Assembly: GCF_036320965.1 (NCBI RefSeq)
Contig: NC_092290.1
Location: forward strand, 1,399,420 to 1,463,419
Length of the DNA: 64,000 bases
Reading direction: 5' to 3'
Origin: Panulirus ornatus
Taxonomy: Eukaryota; Arthropoda; Malacostraca; Decapoda; Palinuridae
The notes beneath the pieces were generated by a model. The model worked only from the letters and a program-made list of their open reading frames with translations, was not told the DNA's origin and did not search any database. Shown in pieces: positions 13,857-26,070 of this stretch (positions within the stretch are counted from its first letter, which is position 1; every line of letters begins with the position of its first letter). The translations under genes and the position numbers were made by a program.

Positions 13857-14047
13857 GTGTTACAATCAGCGAAAAGTAACACTCGTGGGCATGACCTAAC
13901 CTGATTTGGAGGTCTGGTGTTACAAACAGTCAAGAGTAACACCTTACGACCTAACTTGGAATGTTGGTGTTACAATGAGGCAAGAGTAACACCTGAGGAC
14001 CTGACCTAAATTGGAAGGTTGGTGTTACAATGAAGGAAGAGTAACAC
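13857..14047. repeat. Tandem repeat of hairpin units (GTGTTAC...GTAACAC)
   Basis: Four units start at 13857, 13917, 13967 and 14022. Each has GTGTTAC and, after a loop of about 12 bases, its exact complement GTAACAC. The intervening 20-30 bases (GACCTAACTTGGA-like) are also repeated but less conserved than the arms. Confidence 0.75.
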
Positions 14048-14769
14048 TTGAGCTGGTTGCGTTGGGAGGCCAGCAGTACTTGGCTGAGGCGCCTCCCTCC
14101 CTAAATATACACAAACCTTGACATTCCCCAGACAACTACCTCCTGAATCACTATCATCCTCTAAGCAAGGTACACACATTATTTACGCTCACACATCAGA
14201 TTTCAGAATCCAAAAGTTTATTCTCAAGAGAGTAGAGACCCCATCCACAACACGGAGAAGTGCTTGCATTTCGTAAAATAACACCAGTTGCAGCTGGCTG
14301 CTTGGGAGACTGAGCTAAGGAGTTATAAATTCTCGAGTTATGAATGACAGTGATGTAGCACCAGAGGAAGCAAGTCACCTGCCCGCGCCTAACCAAATAT
14401 TATCTAACTTAAGGTCAGATCCAGCGTACGGACACACTGTTGTAAAGTGTTCTTTGATCATGTATGCAGAACAATCAGCAGCACAGATGTGCCCTACTGC
14501 CAAGTGTCTGGTGGTCGGATGTATGGATACACACACAGAGGCGAAAACAGATTCTTAATCTCACGGAGAAACAAATTACACACAAAAAGAAAATATATTC
14601 TTGTGGCTACTGGATATATGAAGACACAGTCTGGACCCACGTGTGACACAGGCACGATCAAAACCCAATCACTGAACCCAATCACTGACGGGGACACACG
14701 CCTGGGGACGGCCATGTTCCACACCTCCGCCACACCACACCAATTGTGGCAACTGCAAAATTCGGCCAG

Positions 14770-14776
<7 letters not shown>

Positions 14777-14853
<77 letters not shown>
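14777..14853. repeat. (GA)n microsatellite
   Basis: Pure array of about 38 units. Confidence 0.95.
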
Positions 14854-14856
<3 letters not shown>

Positions 14857-14859
14857 GTG

Positions 14860-16317
14860 AAGAAGCTTATTTCTTTAAGCTAAGGAAAAATCAGAGAAGT
14901 AATGGGTAGGGAAGACTGAAGGTAGAAATGGTGATGGGTGGTTAACTCTGTATGTAGTCGGGTGAAGACACTACATTAAGCTACTGATAATGAATCTGGT
15001 GAGTTAATGTCCAGCCAAAGCCTGGAAGGTGAAGACCCAACAAATACGCAGTAATTCAAACCCATGACGTCAGTACAGTCGAAAAGCCACACTGAATGCC
15101 CAAACATTAAGGAAAATAAGATATAAGCAACAATTTCAAAACGACGAACGTCAGAATATTCAGACTCTTTCATAGTATGATAATACTTAGACAGAGAAAC
15201 AGATATTCCCATGTGATACCTAAAGAACAGTCAAACAAGTGCGCCACACAATCCTGGGAATGCGACGACAGAACATAGCACGAATATACGACTAATGTTT
15301 CCAACTGTGTATTGACTGAGAGATATTGGTCACTACTGACCATTCACAGACGACCCCAGGATAGTCTTGACTTAAAGTGGCCATACATAGCCGTGCCCTG
15401 GGTGGCGGCGGTAACACCATGGTTGCCGTCCGCCGCCAACAGCCAGAACGGCCTCATTCACGGCATGAGGAAGGAGCCGTGGCGACCGGCTGGCTGTCTG
15501 GCTGGTTTCTTACTTTCTGGGGCGGCAGCAGCGGGTTCTCTGGTAATATCGGCCACGACATAATCGATATTCTGCATGGAATTACATATCAAATATTTTT
15601 TTCAAAATATTGAAATAATGAAATCCCGGAGACACAGGATGTTCGAAAAACTTGTTTTGTTTTTCAAGCCTGTTTCAGGTGTTCCTGGCTGTTTAACGCC
15701 TGGCACGACACTGGCAGTGTGTAAGAACCGATTCATGACACTCTGACGGGTGTTACACAACTCGTGGCGTCACTGGCAGCGTAATGTATAGGGTTGCGTC
15801 ACAACGGCATGGCCTTCTGATTCGCGTAACAACAGGCCAGGAAGGGACATACGTCACCATCATGCAGGATAATCAACAATCATTCATTACTGACACTTAC
15901 AGCTGCGTCTGTGGTTCCAGATGGTGAGGTACGACTGTGAGGGCGGGGGGGGGGGGGGGGAGAACTTCCTCTGGCTTCGCTGTTCCTACTGTGACGTCAT
16001 GCCCCTCTCCAACCTCATGCCTGCAATCCCCGGCCTCAAGCTCCTCTGTCGTCTACCATCCTTCTTAAATGCCCGAATCATTTCTGCTCCTGGTCCTAAC
16101 ATCATCCCTTGCCACAATCGTCCTATCTGGTGTTTGATAATCTTCTAAACAATCTCAAACGCATCCCGTCATCAGTGGCTGTCAAGGGTCATGCTTTTTC
16201 TCCACACAACCCAGAATGGCAGCAGCGACGCATACATATTCTCACTGTTGTTTCTCGACTGACTCACTTCTGTCTTCGCTCATGCGATCCTCGTCAGCAA
16301 GTCATGTGTCCCTACAG

Positions 16318-16320
<3 letters not shown>
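14860..16320. other. Stretch without a supported gene, G/C-rich patch at 15380-15560
   Basis: The G/C-rich patch leaves an 83-codon plus frame (start 15312), but it lacks recognised motifs and overlaps an equally open shifted frame, so it is not called as a gene. Confidence 0.45.
15945..15960. repeat. G16 homopolymer
   Basis: Uninterrupted G run; length may be unreliable in an assembly. Confidence 0.85.
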
Positions 16321-16321
<1 letters not shown>

Positions 16322-16398
<77 letters not shown>

Positions 16399-16461
16399 AT
16401 CTCATGTAACAACATTCCTCCTCACACTCCCCTCACTCTGTCTTTCTCTCTCTCTCTCTCC
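16322..16461. repeat. (CT)n with a duplicated flank
   Basis: A long array ends at 16396, and CCCATCTCATGTAACAACATTC follows; a second short CT array (to about 16461) is followed by nearly the same flank (CCCATCTCATGTAACGACAT). Confidence 0.85.
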
Positions 16462-16554
16462 CATCTCATGTAACGACATTCTTTAAGCACACAAATTTCT
16501 TCTCTTACTTTCCCTCGTCTTCATATAACCATATCATACAGCAGACTTCCTCCT

Positions 16555-16557
<3 letters not shown>

Positions 16558-16634
<77 letters not shown>
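16558..16634. repeat. (TG)n microsatellite
   Basis: One A interruption near 16589. Confidence 0.95.
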
Positions 16635-16637
<3 letters not shown>

Positions 16638-17324
16638 GTGGTCATCATTACTTCACTCTTCTTTAGTCTCAAGTTAACTCTTCCGTCTGGCGCCTGCGTC
16701 CCCATCTTACCATCCTCCTCACCATCACGACCGCCAGTAACACAGAAGCCTCACCAAAATCGAGATCCATGAAGACAACATATTCCTGACATCCATCACA
16801 CCTTATCCCCCCACCCCACTGCCACCACCACAGCGTGTTCCCACCCCACAACTTCCTCATCACCACCACAAGAATCCTTCCAAACCCCCCAAACACACAG
16901 CAATCACAACTCCCTCATCATTACCACAAGAATCCCTCCATCCCTGTGTCCGCCCCCGCGCCACCACACTACCACATCTCCCGCATCACCACCACAAGGA
17001 TGCTTCCATGTTCATAGTTATACAGAACCAATAATGTTGACATAAGTGTGATAATTTTGAAAATCCCTTAAGAAACATGAGCAATATGATCCTTCCGTCA
17101 GAATCCTGCATGTGGAAGGATTCATAATGTTTATTTAGGAGTATCATCTGCCCCAGACGAGGCTCCTGGCGCCAAGGACAAGTTGGCGCCAGGCGGGCGG
17201 GCGGACGGACGGCTGGGCGTGGCCTGGTGGTCATGGGCGGCGCTCTAAGACGGTAGGCGGAGCTGAAGTAGTGCAGACACCGCCTTTTCACCCACCTAAC
17301 ATCTGCCTTTATCGTGCCATACAC

Positions 17325-17610
17325 AGTATAGGTGGTGCGGTGGGATAGTGGAGTAGTAGTAGGGTATAATGCAGTGTGGTGTGTGTGGTACGACGCGTGG
17401 GATGGTACTGGCGTGGCGTAGTGAGGTGTGGTATGGTGTGGTGGGGTGGTGAGGGATGTTGTGGTGGGGAGGTGTTATATGATGGGGTAGGGTGTGGCGC
17501 GGTGTAGTGGGGCGGGAGTATGAGTTGTGGTGGAGTGAGACGAGGGATGGTAGTGCTTCTGGAGTGAGTGTGGTGTATCGTGTTAATGGTGGGGTGGTAT
17601 GAGCAGAAGA
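17325..17610. repeat. G/T-rich low-complexity stretch
   Basis: Irregular TGG, GGTG and TAGTG words on the plus strand with few cytosines. No gene is seen. Confidence 0.55.
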
Positions 17611-17639
17611 ATGGTCGGCCAGGTCATCACCAGCTGTGA

Positions 17640-17860
17640 CGATAGGTGGGAGAGTGACCACGAGCTGTGACGCCAGACTGGAGTGTGACCACCAGCTGTG
17701 ACGCCAGACTGGAGTGTGACCACCAGCTGAGACGCCAGACTGGAGTGTGACCATCAGCTAGGGCGCCAGATAGGAGGGTCACCACCAGCTGTGGCGCCAG
17801 GCAGGAGGGTGACCACCAGCTGTGGCGCCAGACAGGATAGCTCAGCCCAGCTGGTGGCGC
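17640..17860. repeat. 31-bp minisatellite
   Basis: Units start for example at 17683, 17714 and 17745. Core: GTGTGACCACCAGCTGTGAC then GCCAGACTGGA. About seven copies, diverging to the right (GGCGCCAG variants). Confidence 0.8.
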
Positions 17861-17983
17861 CAGCATCCCCCCCCCCCTCCCCCACCTCTTCCCTCCGGCA
17901 CCAGTCTATAGGGTCAAAATCAATACTTAGCCAAACCCCCCCCCCCCCCTTGTTCCCCATCTACGCTAGCTGCTTTAATATAC

Positions 17984-18512
17984 AGACCCGACCAACCATC
18001 AGGCGTGACCCACTGACCCGACCAACCATCAGCCGTGACCCACTGACCCGACCAACCATCAGCCGTGACCCACTGACCCGACCAACCATCAGCCGTGACC
18101 CGCTGACCCGACCAACCACCAGCCGTGACCCGCTGACCCGACCAACCACCAGCCGTGACCCGCTGACCCGACTAACCACCAGCCGTGACCCACAGACCCG
18201 ACCAACCTCCAGCCGTGACCCACTGACCCGACCCACCACCAGCCGTGACCCACTGACCCGACAAGCCTCCAGCCGTGACCCACTGACCCGACCAACCACC
18301 AGCCGTGACAAGCTGACCCGACCAACCACCAGCCGTGACCCGCTGACCCGACCAACCACCAGCCGTGACCCGCTGACCCGACCAACCACCAGCCGTGACC
18401 CGCTGACCCGACCAACCACCAGCCGTGACCCGCTGACCCGACCAACCACCAGCCGTGACCCGCTGACCCGACCAACCACTAGCCGTGAACCAGTCACCCG
18501 ACTAGCCACTTG
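17984..18512. repeat. 30-bp minisatellite, about seventeen copies
   Basis: Unit ACCCGACCAACCACCAGCCG followed by TGACCCGCTG, repeated without length change. As 30 is divisible by three, one plus frame (TRPTTSRDPL repeat) and two minus frames stay open for over 120 codons. Edge units are the most diverged; the last five central units are identical. Confidence 0.9.
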
Positions 18513-18519
18513 ACTCACT

Positions 18520-18635
18520 GACCAGCCCGGAGTAGGACCCGCATGGGTTCGAATCCTAGGCGTGGCAGTCGACCTACACCTAACCCAGTTATTCATCCTC
18601 CAGTCGGGGCTGGTCGATAAATGGGTACGTGGCTA
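18520..18635 (+). mobile_element. tRNA-derived SINE, 3' part
   Basis: A perfect pol III B box (GGTTCGAATCC, 18546-18556) is followed by a body shared with other copies here (CGTGGCAGTCGAC, AACCCAGTTATTCATC, GGTCGATAAATGGGTACG). The A-box half is missing; the 30-bp minisatellite occupies its place. Confidence 0.65.
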
Positions 18636-18678
18636 AATCTGAGGTCTGCATGTATGCATGCACACATACGAAAGACAT

Positions 18679-18679
<1 letters not shown>

Positions 18680-18715
<36 letters not shown>
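18680..18715. repeat. (TG)n microsatellite
   Basis: Lies 45 bases beyond the 3' end of a SINE. Confidence 0.95.
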
Positions 18716-18718
<3 letters not shown>

Positions 18719-19689
18719 CCAGATATACCTATTAACACCCCATGTGTTGGGAAGGTCACCATTATACCAGATATACCCATTACCATCCCATGTGTTGGGG
18801 GGTGACCATTACAGCAGCCCAGCACTAGATGGAGCCATTATCTAAGGGTCTGGGGACCCATTAGCCAAGGTTACCTGCTCAGAGTATTGGCTTCCCGTCC
18901 ATCACTGTGAATGGTGACCCCTGGCTAATGGCCGCCATTACTGCCGCTCCCGCGACCCCTGACTGGTCCTGGGGGTACCTGTTGTGTCTGTGTGTGGGGG
19001 ATACCTGAGGTGTCTGTGTGGTTGGGGGATACCTGGGGTGTGTGTGTGGATGAAACTAAAATACTTAAGATGTCCTTCGCACCAACACACGGCCACACCT
19101 CCATGCGGCTAGACCCACACATGGCCACATCACCATACCACAATCACGACCGGACCTCTTCCTAGCCACACCCGTCGACACTGCCAGACATCAACATGAA
19201 CCAGCAGGCAGCCTCTCCTCACACGGCCACAAACATCTCCCAGTCAGTGGGTTGGGTAAGCAGCGTGCCTGGGACCACCAGATGACCTACCACATGTTAG
19301 GGACGACTCGCCCTCGAGAGGACGGTGCACGTGCTCAAGTGTGACTTACATCTCCTCCTAAGGATAAGTGTTCCCCGCGGCCTCCATCCTCAAGCTGACC
19401 TGATCTGGAGGCTGACCCGGCCCATCCTGCTGTGGACCCAAGCCCACCTTACCAAGATACACAATTAATGTCTGTTTGTGTATTTGTCACAGATGTAACA
19501 CTACGGTCACAAGCCATCTGCTATGATACACACGAAACAACTGAGAGGTGTCGGAACGCCCCTCACCCAACTCAACCCTCGCTTAACACACGCACAATAA
19601 ACGATACAATTCACACGCGTTCAACCAACATTTCAACGCATTCAGATTGCACAGCGCGAACGAAATCCAATCCAAACTGTCAGTCATTC

Positions 19690-20112
19690 ATACAACAGAA
19701 ATAAAACTGCCAGTTATTCCTGCGCTATCATTAAAAATGCCAGTCATTCCTAAACCAGCAATAAAAATGTTAATGATTCCAACACCAGTAGTAAAACTGC
19801 CACTTATTCGTACACCAGTTCTAAAACTGCCACTTATTCCTACACCAGTAGTAAAACTGCGGTATTTCTACACTAATAAAACTGCAATATTTCTAATAAC
19901 ATCGCTTATCTCTACACCAGTAATAAAACTGCCACTTACTTTTACATCAGTAGTAAAACTGCTGTATTTCTTCACGAGCAGTAAAACTGCGGTATTTCTA
20001 CGTTAGTAATGAAACTGCACTATTTCTACATCAGTAATAAAACTGCGTTACTTCTACACTAGTAATAAAACCGTCAGTTATTCCTACACCAGTAATGAAA
20101 CTGCCAATGTAA
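19690..20112. repeat. About 30-bp minisatellite
   Basis: Around fourteen units of the form CTGCCACTTATTCCTACACC then AGTAATAAAA, with some shortened units in the right half. Open frames across it are repeat-driven. Confidence 0.8.
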
Positions 20113-20504
20113 ATCTGGCCACAAACTAGCTTGTGGCAATCAACCTGAGCAGTGATGCTGCTGCAGTCTGGAAAAAAACCGGTCGGGAGAAACAACCCAC
20201 CGGCCCAGAAAACACCTGCAGGCCTGCATTAAACCACAGCCGCATGTCAGAGGAACCAACATTGAGAGGTATGACCCTTGGGGCCCAGAGCCGAACCCTG
20301 TGACCTTTCACTTTTACGTCAGAGTCACCACCGGCAGACAAGATAAGAGCGACCTGCATGACTAGTGCGGAGTAGCAGGGAGGGGAGGCGAGTGAGGTTA
20401 GTGTATGTCCTTCCACCACTTGCTGCTGTGCTGTCCTGTCCTCAGGTACCACACGCTGCTCTCCTCCTGTACACAGGGTCCATCGTAGAAACTACGGATC
20501 AAAC

Positions 20505-20603
20505 TATGTTTGGTGCTACGGTTAGCCTTCTTGACCGTGACGCATCAAGGGCCGCCCATCCTGGTCGCGGTAGTCCGTCAACCCAGTTGTTCATCTACCC
20601 TTA

Positions 20604-20605
<2 letters not shown>
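20505..20605 (+). mobile_element. tRNA-derived SINE with TA-array tail
   Basis: An A-box-like TGGTGCTACGGTTAGC lies at 20511-20526. The body (GGTCGCGGTAGTCCGTC, AACCCAGTTGTTCATC) matches the other copies, and the element runs directly into a TA array. The B box is degenerate. Confidence 0.6.

Positions 20606-20671
<66 letters not shown>
20606..20671. repeat. (TA)n microsatellite
   Basis: Starts at the 3' end of a plus-strand SINE. Confidence 0.95.
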
Positions 20672-20673
<2 letters not shown>

Positions 20674-21368
20674 TGGATAGAATCACAATTCAGCGCGTGA
20701 TCAAGTATATTGTGTGTCTTGGACAGTCACTTGTTTACCAAATGGCATCCTAGCTACATCTCTTCGTCGTATATAAACCGACTTATATTTCTTTCTTGTA
20801 TCTCCCCTGATGATGTGATTATTACACGAAACTGCACTTGGGAACTTATCGAGTTTCATTTCCCCGTGGACTCAGGAATATATAGTACAAGACAACATGT
20901 GAGTCAGGGGTGTTCCCTGTTCAGGGAATGTAAAGTAAACCTAACTCGGGTTTACCTTGACAAATGCTCCACTCCGCACAGGGTGAAGAAGACAGGCTAG
21001 AAAAATCTCCTGCCAGCCTGGAGGTGGTAAAGTTTGGTAAGAGAGATCCCCTCACTAAAACTCTTAATCAACGACAAAGTTGGATGGGAAGACCTTTAGC
21101 CTGGTAACATGTGTTGCTGCACAGTACATGCACTAAACTTTACGTACAATCAAACATGAACTCCTCTAACTGTTCCTGCACACGAAATTACAACGTGACA
21201 TGACAGATCATGGCAATGGGAGCGTGTATTAAGGTGAATGTCGTGACAAATGTGAGAAGTTTGTGCTCAAGCGTGCGAGTAAGAGTGAGAGATGAATGTG
21301 AAAGAAGCTCTTCCTGAGACTCTCGGTAAGATTCATTGTCATGCCAAGAGATGAAAACTGGTTCGTTA

Positions 21369-21432
21369 AGTGTGGTGGTGGAGGGCATTGCTAAGTGTGG
21401 TGGTGGAGGGCATTGCTAAGTGTGGTGGTGCT
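21369..21432. repeat. Short GTGGTGGAGGGCATTGCTAA tandem repeat
   Basis: Two full units and a partial third, in a GGT-rich region. Confidence 0.65.
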
Positions 21433-21806
21433 GATGGTGGAGAGGGTTGTATTAACTTATTATTGTGAGATGTATCAAGTATGACGGGGGTTGTAACGAG
21501 GGTTGTATCGTGTGGCGGTAATGGTGGTGAAGGCTGGGTCATTGTGGTGGTACGGGTGTGGTACTGACGAGATGGAAGGGAGTTATAATCAGATAATCAA
21601 TACCTATGTACTCTCCTTAAAGCAGAGTATAACTGAGAATATCAGTTTACCATCTACCCACAGCTTCTACTGAACCAGAGAGATGGTACAACAAGGTGAT
21701 CTACTGGACAACATACATTCCATGAATTGAATTACCTTGAAACACTTGATAAGACTGTGATTAGAGACAGTTAATGGAGAATAGGGAATTCACTAACTTA
21801 CAAATG

Positions 21807-21834
21807 CACACACACACACACACACACACACACA
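21807..21834. repeat. (CA)n microsatellite
   Basis: About 14 units. Confidence 0.93.
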
Positions 21835-21933
21835 AGGTCACACTCTTCGGCCGGTCCTGACGACCATACGTCAAGCATGGGCAGCTGGCGGCCCACCAGC
21901 ACAGTGATGGCAGCCATCTTGACAGTCGTGGTG

Positions 21934-22046
21934 GTATGTCAGCCCCGTCAGGTAGTAGGTATACCCCGTCATCAGGCAGTATGTCAGCCCCGTCAGGCAG
22001 CAGGTATACCCCGTCATCAGGCAGTATGTCAGCCCCGTCAGGCACC
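21934..22046. repeat. 45-bp tandem repeat, two and a half copies
   Basis: Units contain GTATGTCAGCCCCGTCAGGC and GGTATACCCCGTCATCAGGC. Copies are nearly identical. Confidence 0.8.
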
Positions 22047-22267
22047 AGAGGAAGCAGCCCAGTTATCATGATGACAGTATATTACAGCAACATGTACCGG
22101 TCACACAGCGACACAGAACCGAACTGTACTCATGAAGGAGGGGAATAGGGAAGTAATCTGTCAAGGGTCCAAGCAGTTAGGGAAGAAAATTGAAGCGGCT
22201 TGATCAGTAATGCTATATGCTGATGGTTGGTCATTATCTCTAAATTACGGCTGGCAACCCTGGCCCT

Positions 22268-22497
22268 ACCCTCTGGTACGGTACAGGAACAAGGTACACT
22301 GCAGGTACCAGCCTCTGGTACGGTACAGGAACAAGGTACACTGCAGGTACCAGCCTCTGGTACGGTACAGGAACAAGGTACACTGCAGGTACCAGCCTCT
22401 GGTACGGTACAGGAACAAGGTACACTGCAGGTACCAGCCTCTGGTACGGTACAGGAACAAGGTACACTGCAGGTACCAACCTCTGGTGGGGTACAGG
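22268..22497. repeat. 42-bp tandem repeat, five and a half copies
   Basis: Units hold CTCTGGTACGGTACAGGAAC, AAGGTACACTGCAGG and TACCAG; the central ones are identical. All three plus frames and some minus frames remain open because 42 is divisible by three. Confidence 0.88.
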
Positions 22498-22978
22498 AAC
22501 AAGCAGTTTCCTACAGAAAATATAACAGCCCTTGTTCATGTTGTCAGTTACGACGTAATATATTTTATTCAATATTCTTCCATTTTTTAAATCAAGATAA
22601 ACTTTGAGAGACACAAGACCGTTATGATCGAGAGAATTTTTCCTTGCCAGTTCCCACCAAGACGGTGTAGTGCCAGCGAGCCAGCCACTGCTGACCCCAC
22701 TACCCTCTCCTCCTATATTGGCTGGACGAGGCCATAATCCTCTGTAGCCCGACAATCAAGCTAAAAACCACCATCTTCTAAAAGCTATTTACCTTCAATG
22801 TTAACTCTTTATGGCTCAGTCAAGAACCCAGTCATTGGATGACGTAAAAACTACAGACATAACAGACGAGCGTCCAACTCTTGTTGCAGAACTGGAATGA
22901 GACAACACCAGCAGGTGTTGTTACATACTTGCTGAGCACAAGGCTGGGTGTTCTACACTCGTGGGGCTCCGTCTCTTG

Positions 22979-22982
<4 letters not shown>

Positions 22983-23014
<32 letters not shown>
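22983..23014. repeat. (TG)n microsatellite
   Basis: About 16 units. Confidence 0.93.
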
Positions 23015-23017
<3 letters not shown>

Positions 23018-23161
23018 ACGATTAAAAGATTTACACTCTCGTTTTGTATTGACCAACTGATACCGGTACATTCAATATCCATACCTGTATACATAGCTTA
23101 CTTTTTATGTTAACTGAGATGGCACAGGCAATTGAATACCGTAATCAAAGTCACGTCATTA

Positions 23162-23166
<5 letters not shown>

Positions 23167-23241
<75 letters not shown>
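23167..23241. repeat. (TA)n microsatellite
   Basis: Ends at the 3' end of a minus-strand SINE. Confidence 0.95.
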
Positions 23242-23242
<1 letters not shown>

Positions 23243-23243
<1 letters not shown>

Positions 23244-23378
23244 CCAGGTACCCAATTTAACGACTAACCCCAAGGGGAAGATGAACAGCCGGGTTCACTG
23301 TGGACCGACTGCCGCAACCATGATTAGAACATATGTATTATGCATCATGCTCCGCAACGATAACCGCTACACCCTAGA
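23243..23378 (-). mobile_element. tRNA-derived SINE abutting a TA array
   Basis: On the minus strand: A-box-like GTGTAGCGGTTATCG (about 23373-23357), degenerate B box, the body (GCGGCAGTCGGTCC, GGCTGTTCATC) and the 3' end GGGTACCTGGCTT at 23243. The 3' end touches the TA array at 23167-23241. Confidence 0.6.
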
Positions 23379-23391
23379 GGTTCATGTAAGA

Positions 23392-23500
23392 GGGTACCCA
23401 CTCATAGACTAGACCCAAAGAGAAGGATGAACGGTTGGGTTTGCTGTGAACATGACTGTCCTACCAGGAATTCGAAAATAAGTCCGTCGGATCACGTGGC
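23392..23500 (-). mobile_element. Second SINE copy in tandem, 5' truncated
   Basis: The minus strand carries TTCGAATTCCTGG (B box region), then GACAGTCATG and AACCCAACCGTTCATCC, and ends GAGTGGGTACC. It has the same orientation as the copy at 23243-23378 and is more diverged. Confidence 0.55.
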
Positions 23501-23699
23501 TTACATTGCTATCCATGGTACTGTGTCTGTATGTGCGTGCTCGAGTGAATGCGTCCGTGCGTGTGGCTGTGGGCGCACACAGGAGGAAGCACAGGGCGAG
23601 CAAGGGTTCCTTCACGTACTACAGCCTCACATACTCACCGGTGCCATCCTGAGGGATCAAATTACGTCGCCTTACCACTGGTGCTACACTCCACCACCA

Positions 23700-23960
23700 C
23701 CACACCTCCTCTGCTCTATATCATGTCTGCCCCCAAAAGCGGCAGAGTCGCCGGTAAAGCAAGTTCCTCCCATGCATCCATCCATGGCTTCTTATGGTGG
23801 TAACTCTCCCATGCAGCCAACCATGAGTTCTCTGGGAATCAGCCTCCTCCCATGCAGCCACTCCTGCTCGCAGAGAGGAAGCTCCCTCCCATGCAGCCAC
23901 ACTATCCCATCTCTTACTTGCATCATTACCAGTGGCAAGCACCACACCTTGTCCAACACA
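23700..23960 (+). other. Pro/Met-rich frames with a frame shift, doubtful coding
   Basis: Around 23735-23840 one frame reads PPMHPSMASYGGNSPMQPTM; after about 23836 the similar reading (QPPPMQPLLLAERKLPPMQP) continues in another frame. This could be a broken exon or simply repeats of CTCCCATGCAGCCA. Not called as a gene. Confidence 0.2.
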
Positions 23961-24271
23961 ATGGAAAATTCTCTTTTTTTTATGATAATGTTGTTGGTAA
24001 GGGCGGCAACAGATCACAGTGTTATATTTGTTCACACACGTTCCGGCCACTGAACCAGACGGTAGCAAATACACTAACATGTATATACCGTACTGCGTTG
24101 GCCCAAACCTGCGCACACTATGCATACATACTACTGTCTACGCTAAAACTTACACATATACCCTAACCACACAAACACGGTTTCGAGACTGAGCTACGAT
24201 TACAAAACTCTCTTCCTGCAACACGCAAATAGTAAGTGGTGGTTACACAGAAACAAACACAAAGAGGTACT

Positions 24272-24275
<4 letters not shown>

Positions 24276-24324
<49 letters not shown>
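24276..24324. repeat. (GA)n microsatellite
   Basis: About 24 units. Confidence 0.95.
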
Positions 24325-24326
<2 letters not shown>

Positions 24327-24816
24327 TCAGCACATTACCGGTGATACACGCTACCACAGTTGTGTGACAGTAAATTTTTTTCTAAGATTGAAGACATAAA
24401 CATCATCGGACGGAGTCGCTAGCGAGCGACCTGAGAGGACCATCTCCATCCACTGTGTCAACACCCCACCAGCTGTACACTTTCATACTGTCAAATGCTT
24501 ACATCGGGTAACTGAGAGTACATCAGGTTCAAGGTAAAAAATACAAATTAAAACAGAAACATTTACATGTTACAATAACCATTTTTCTTTAATGGATAAT
24601 ATCTATACATGTGAAAACTTATCGCTCTTTAAATATTCATATACATGAATTACGAGCCCAGAACACAGATGTATCATTGTCAATGATCATTAAGCTCTAA
24701 TGTATATCATCTGAGATGAATATATTCATGGTTTACGCTAAACTACGCTTTCAACGGTTGACGGGTGTGATGTTCCACGTCTCTGACTGATGATGTACTG
24801 TACTGTCTTTACTTAT

Positions 24817-24859
<43 letters not shown>

Positions 24860-24870
24860 TACACGCGCGC
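24817..24870. repeat. Compound (CG)n(CA)n...(CG)n
   Basis: GCGCGCGC, a CA array, then CGCGCGCG: alternating purine-pyrimidine throughout, a Z-DNA-prone composition. Confidence 0.9.
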
Positions 24871-25039
24871 GCCAGACCAACACACAGTATCGTGTATGCT
24901 GGGAATATTTTGGTACAGCGATACAGCAAAATATGCCCCGGCCACACAGAAAAGCCTTAATTATTACCGCTATCACATGAAAGCCGTGAAACATCCTGAT
25001 ACAGCCACTGCAGTAGCCTGCTGCCTCGATTACCTCTCG

Positions 25040-25042
<3 letters not shown>

Positions 25043-25076
<34 letters not shown>
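25043..25076. repeat. (CA)n microsatellite
   Basis: About 16 units. Confidence 0.93.
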
Positions 25077-25080
<4 letters not shown>

Positions 25081-25943
25081 CATCGCGACCTACTTCTGAG
25101 CCAGGGAACATACCGACCCACCCTCGCTATCAACTGCTGCTGCTTCTAGTACTTAAGGAGATATTTAACATCGTTTTTCACCAACAATTGATGAGGACTT
25201 CAGCCTCAGATGGATGGCCTCGCTGTAATGGGGTCATACACCCAGCAGCTGTTTTCTATACGTCAGCATAATCCCAGTTCCTCAGCACACCCACATGAAT
25301 CCTTAAGCACGGCGATGCAACACGACGGTACGCAACCCTGACCACTACGCGTCAGTGCGGACCATTGAACACGACGTTATGACCAATGACCGCGAGGATG
25401 CGACCCCAGCGAACGATGATGGTCTGGCCTCGAAGGTGCAGGTCGTACCTTGACCACACACTGAGGCTGGCGCCCTCGCCTTTCTCAGCGTTACCAGCGA
25501 AAAACCTCTTTGGTCCCAGCCACGGAATACTGATTCCTGGCCACCATACCACAGCAGCGCAAGTAGTTTCAGGAGGTAGTCCCGAATGCTTACAACAAGA
25601 CTTTAACAGTAACCTAAGATTGCACGTAACGCTTAACGCAGGAAAAGTAAGTCGCGTGAGTTATGTGTTGTCAGGTGTAATATGGGTGGTGGAGCGACTG
25701 TTTATTTGTGGACTGAGGCAGCAGCCGACGTGTGGCTGGGGCAGAAAGAAGACATCTACTTAAGCCAAAGGAGTGAAACGTGACAGGCATTGAAGTGCTG
25801 GCATACTGTGCAGCTGCCCCGATACCCAGCTGGGAAGTGCCAGTAATATACCTTGCTGGTCGGTGGCTGCCTACCACTTCTACTGAATGATTACCATTTG
25901 TGTTACGGACACACTTTTACACTTGTTCCCTCGTCTCTAACTT

Positions 25944-26070
<127 letters not shown>

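Noticed and set aside
17984..18512. CRISPR-like regular repeats
   Set aside because: Units are contiguous without unique spacers, and the genome is eukaryotic.
17791..18513. 240-codon plus frame and 211-codon minus frame with ten-residue repeats
   Set aside because: The 30-bp minisatellite keeps frames open on both strands; there is no start context, signal or domain outside the repeat.
18540..18560. B-box sequence as a possible tRNA gene
   Set aside because: No acceptor stem, anticodon arm or A box; the flanking body matches other SINE copies.
22210..22755. Overlapping 126- to 171-codon frames on both strands
   Set aside because: Driven by a 42-bp tandem repeat whose length is divisible by three.
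25352..25763. G/C-richer frames on both strands around 25.4 kb
   Set aside because: No splice-compatible partners and no recognised family; kept out of the gene list.
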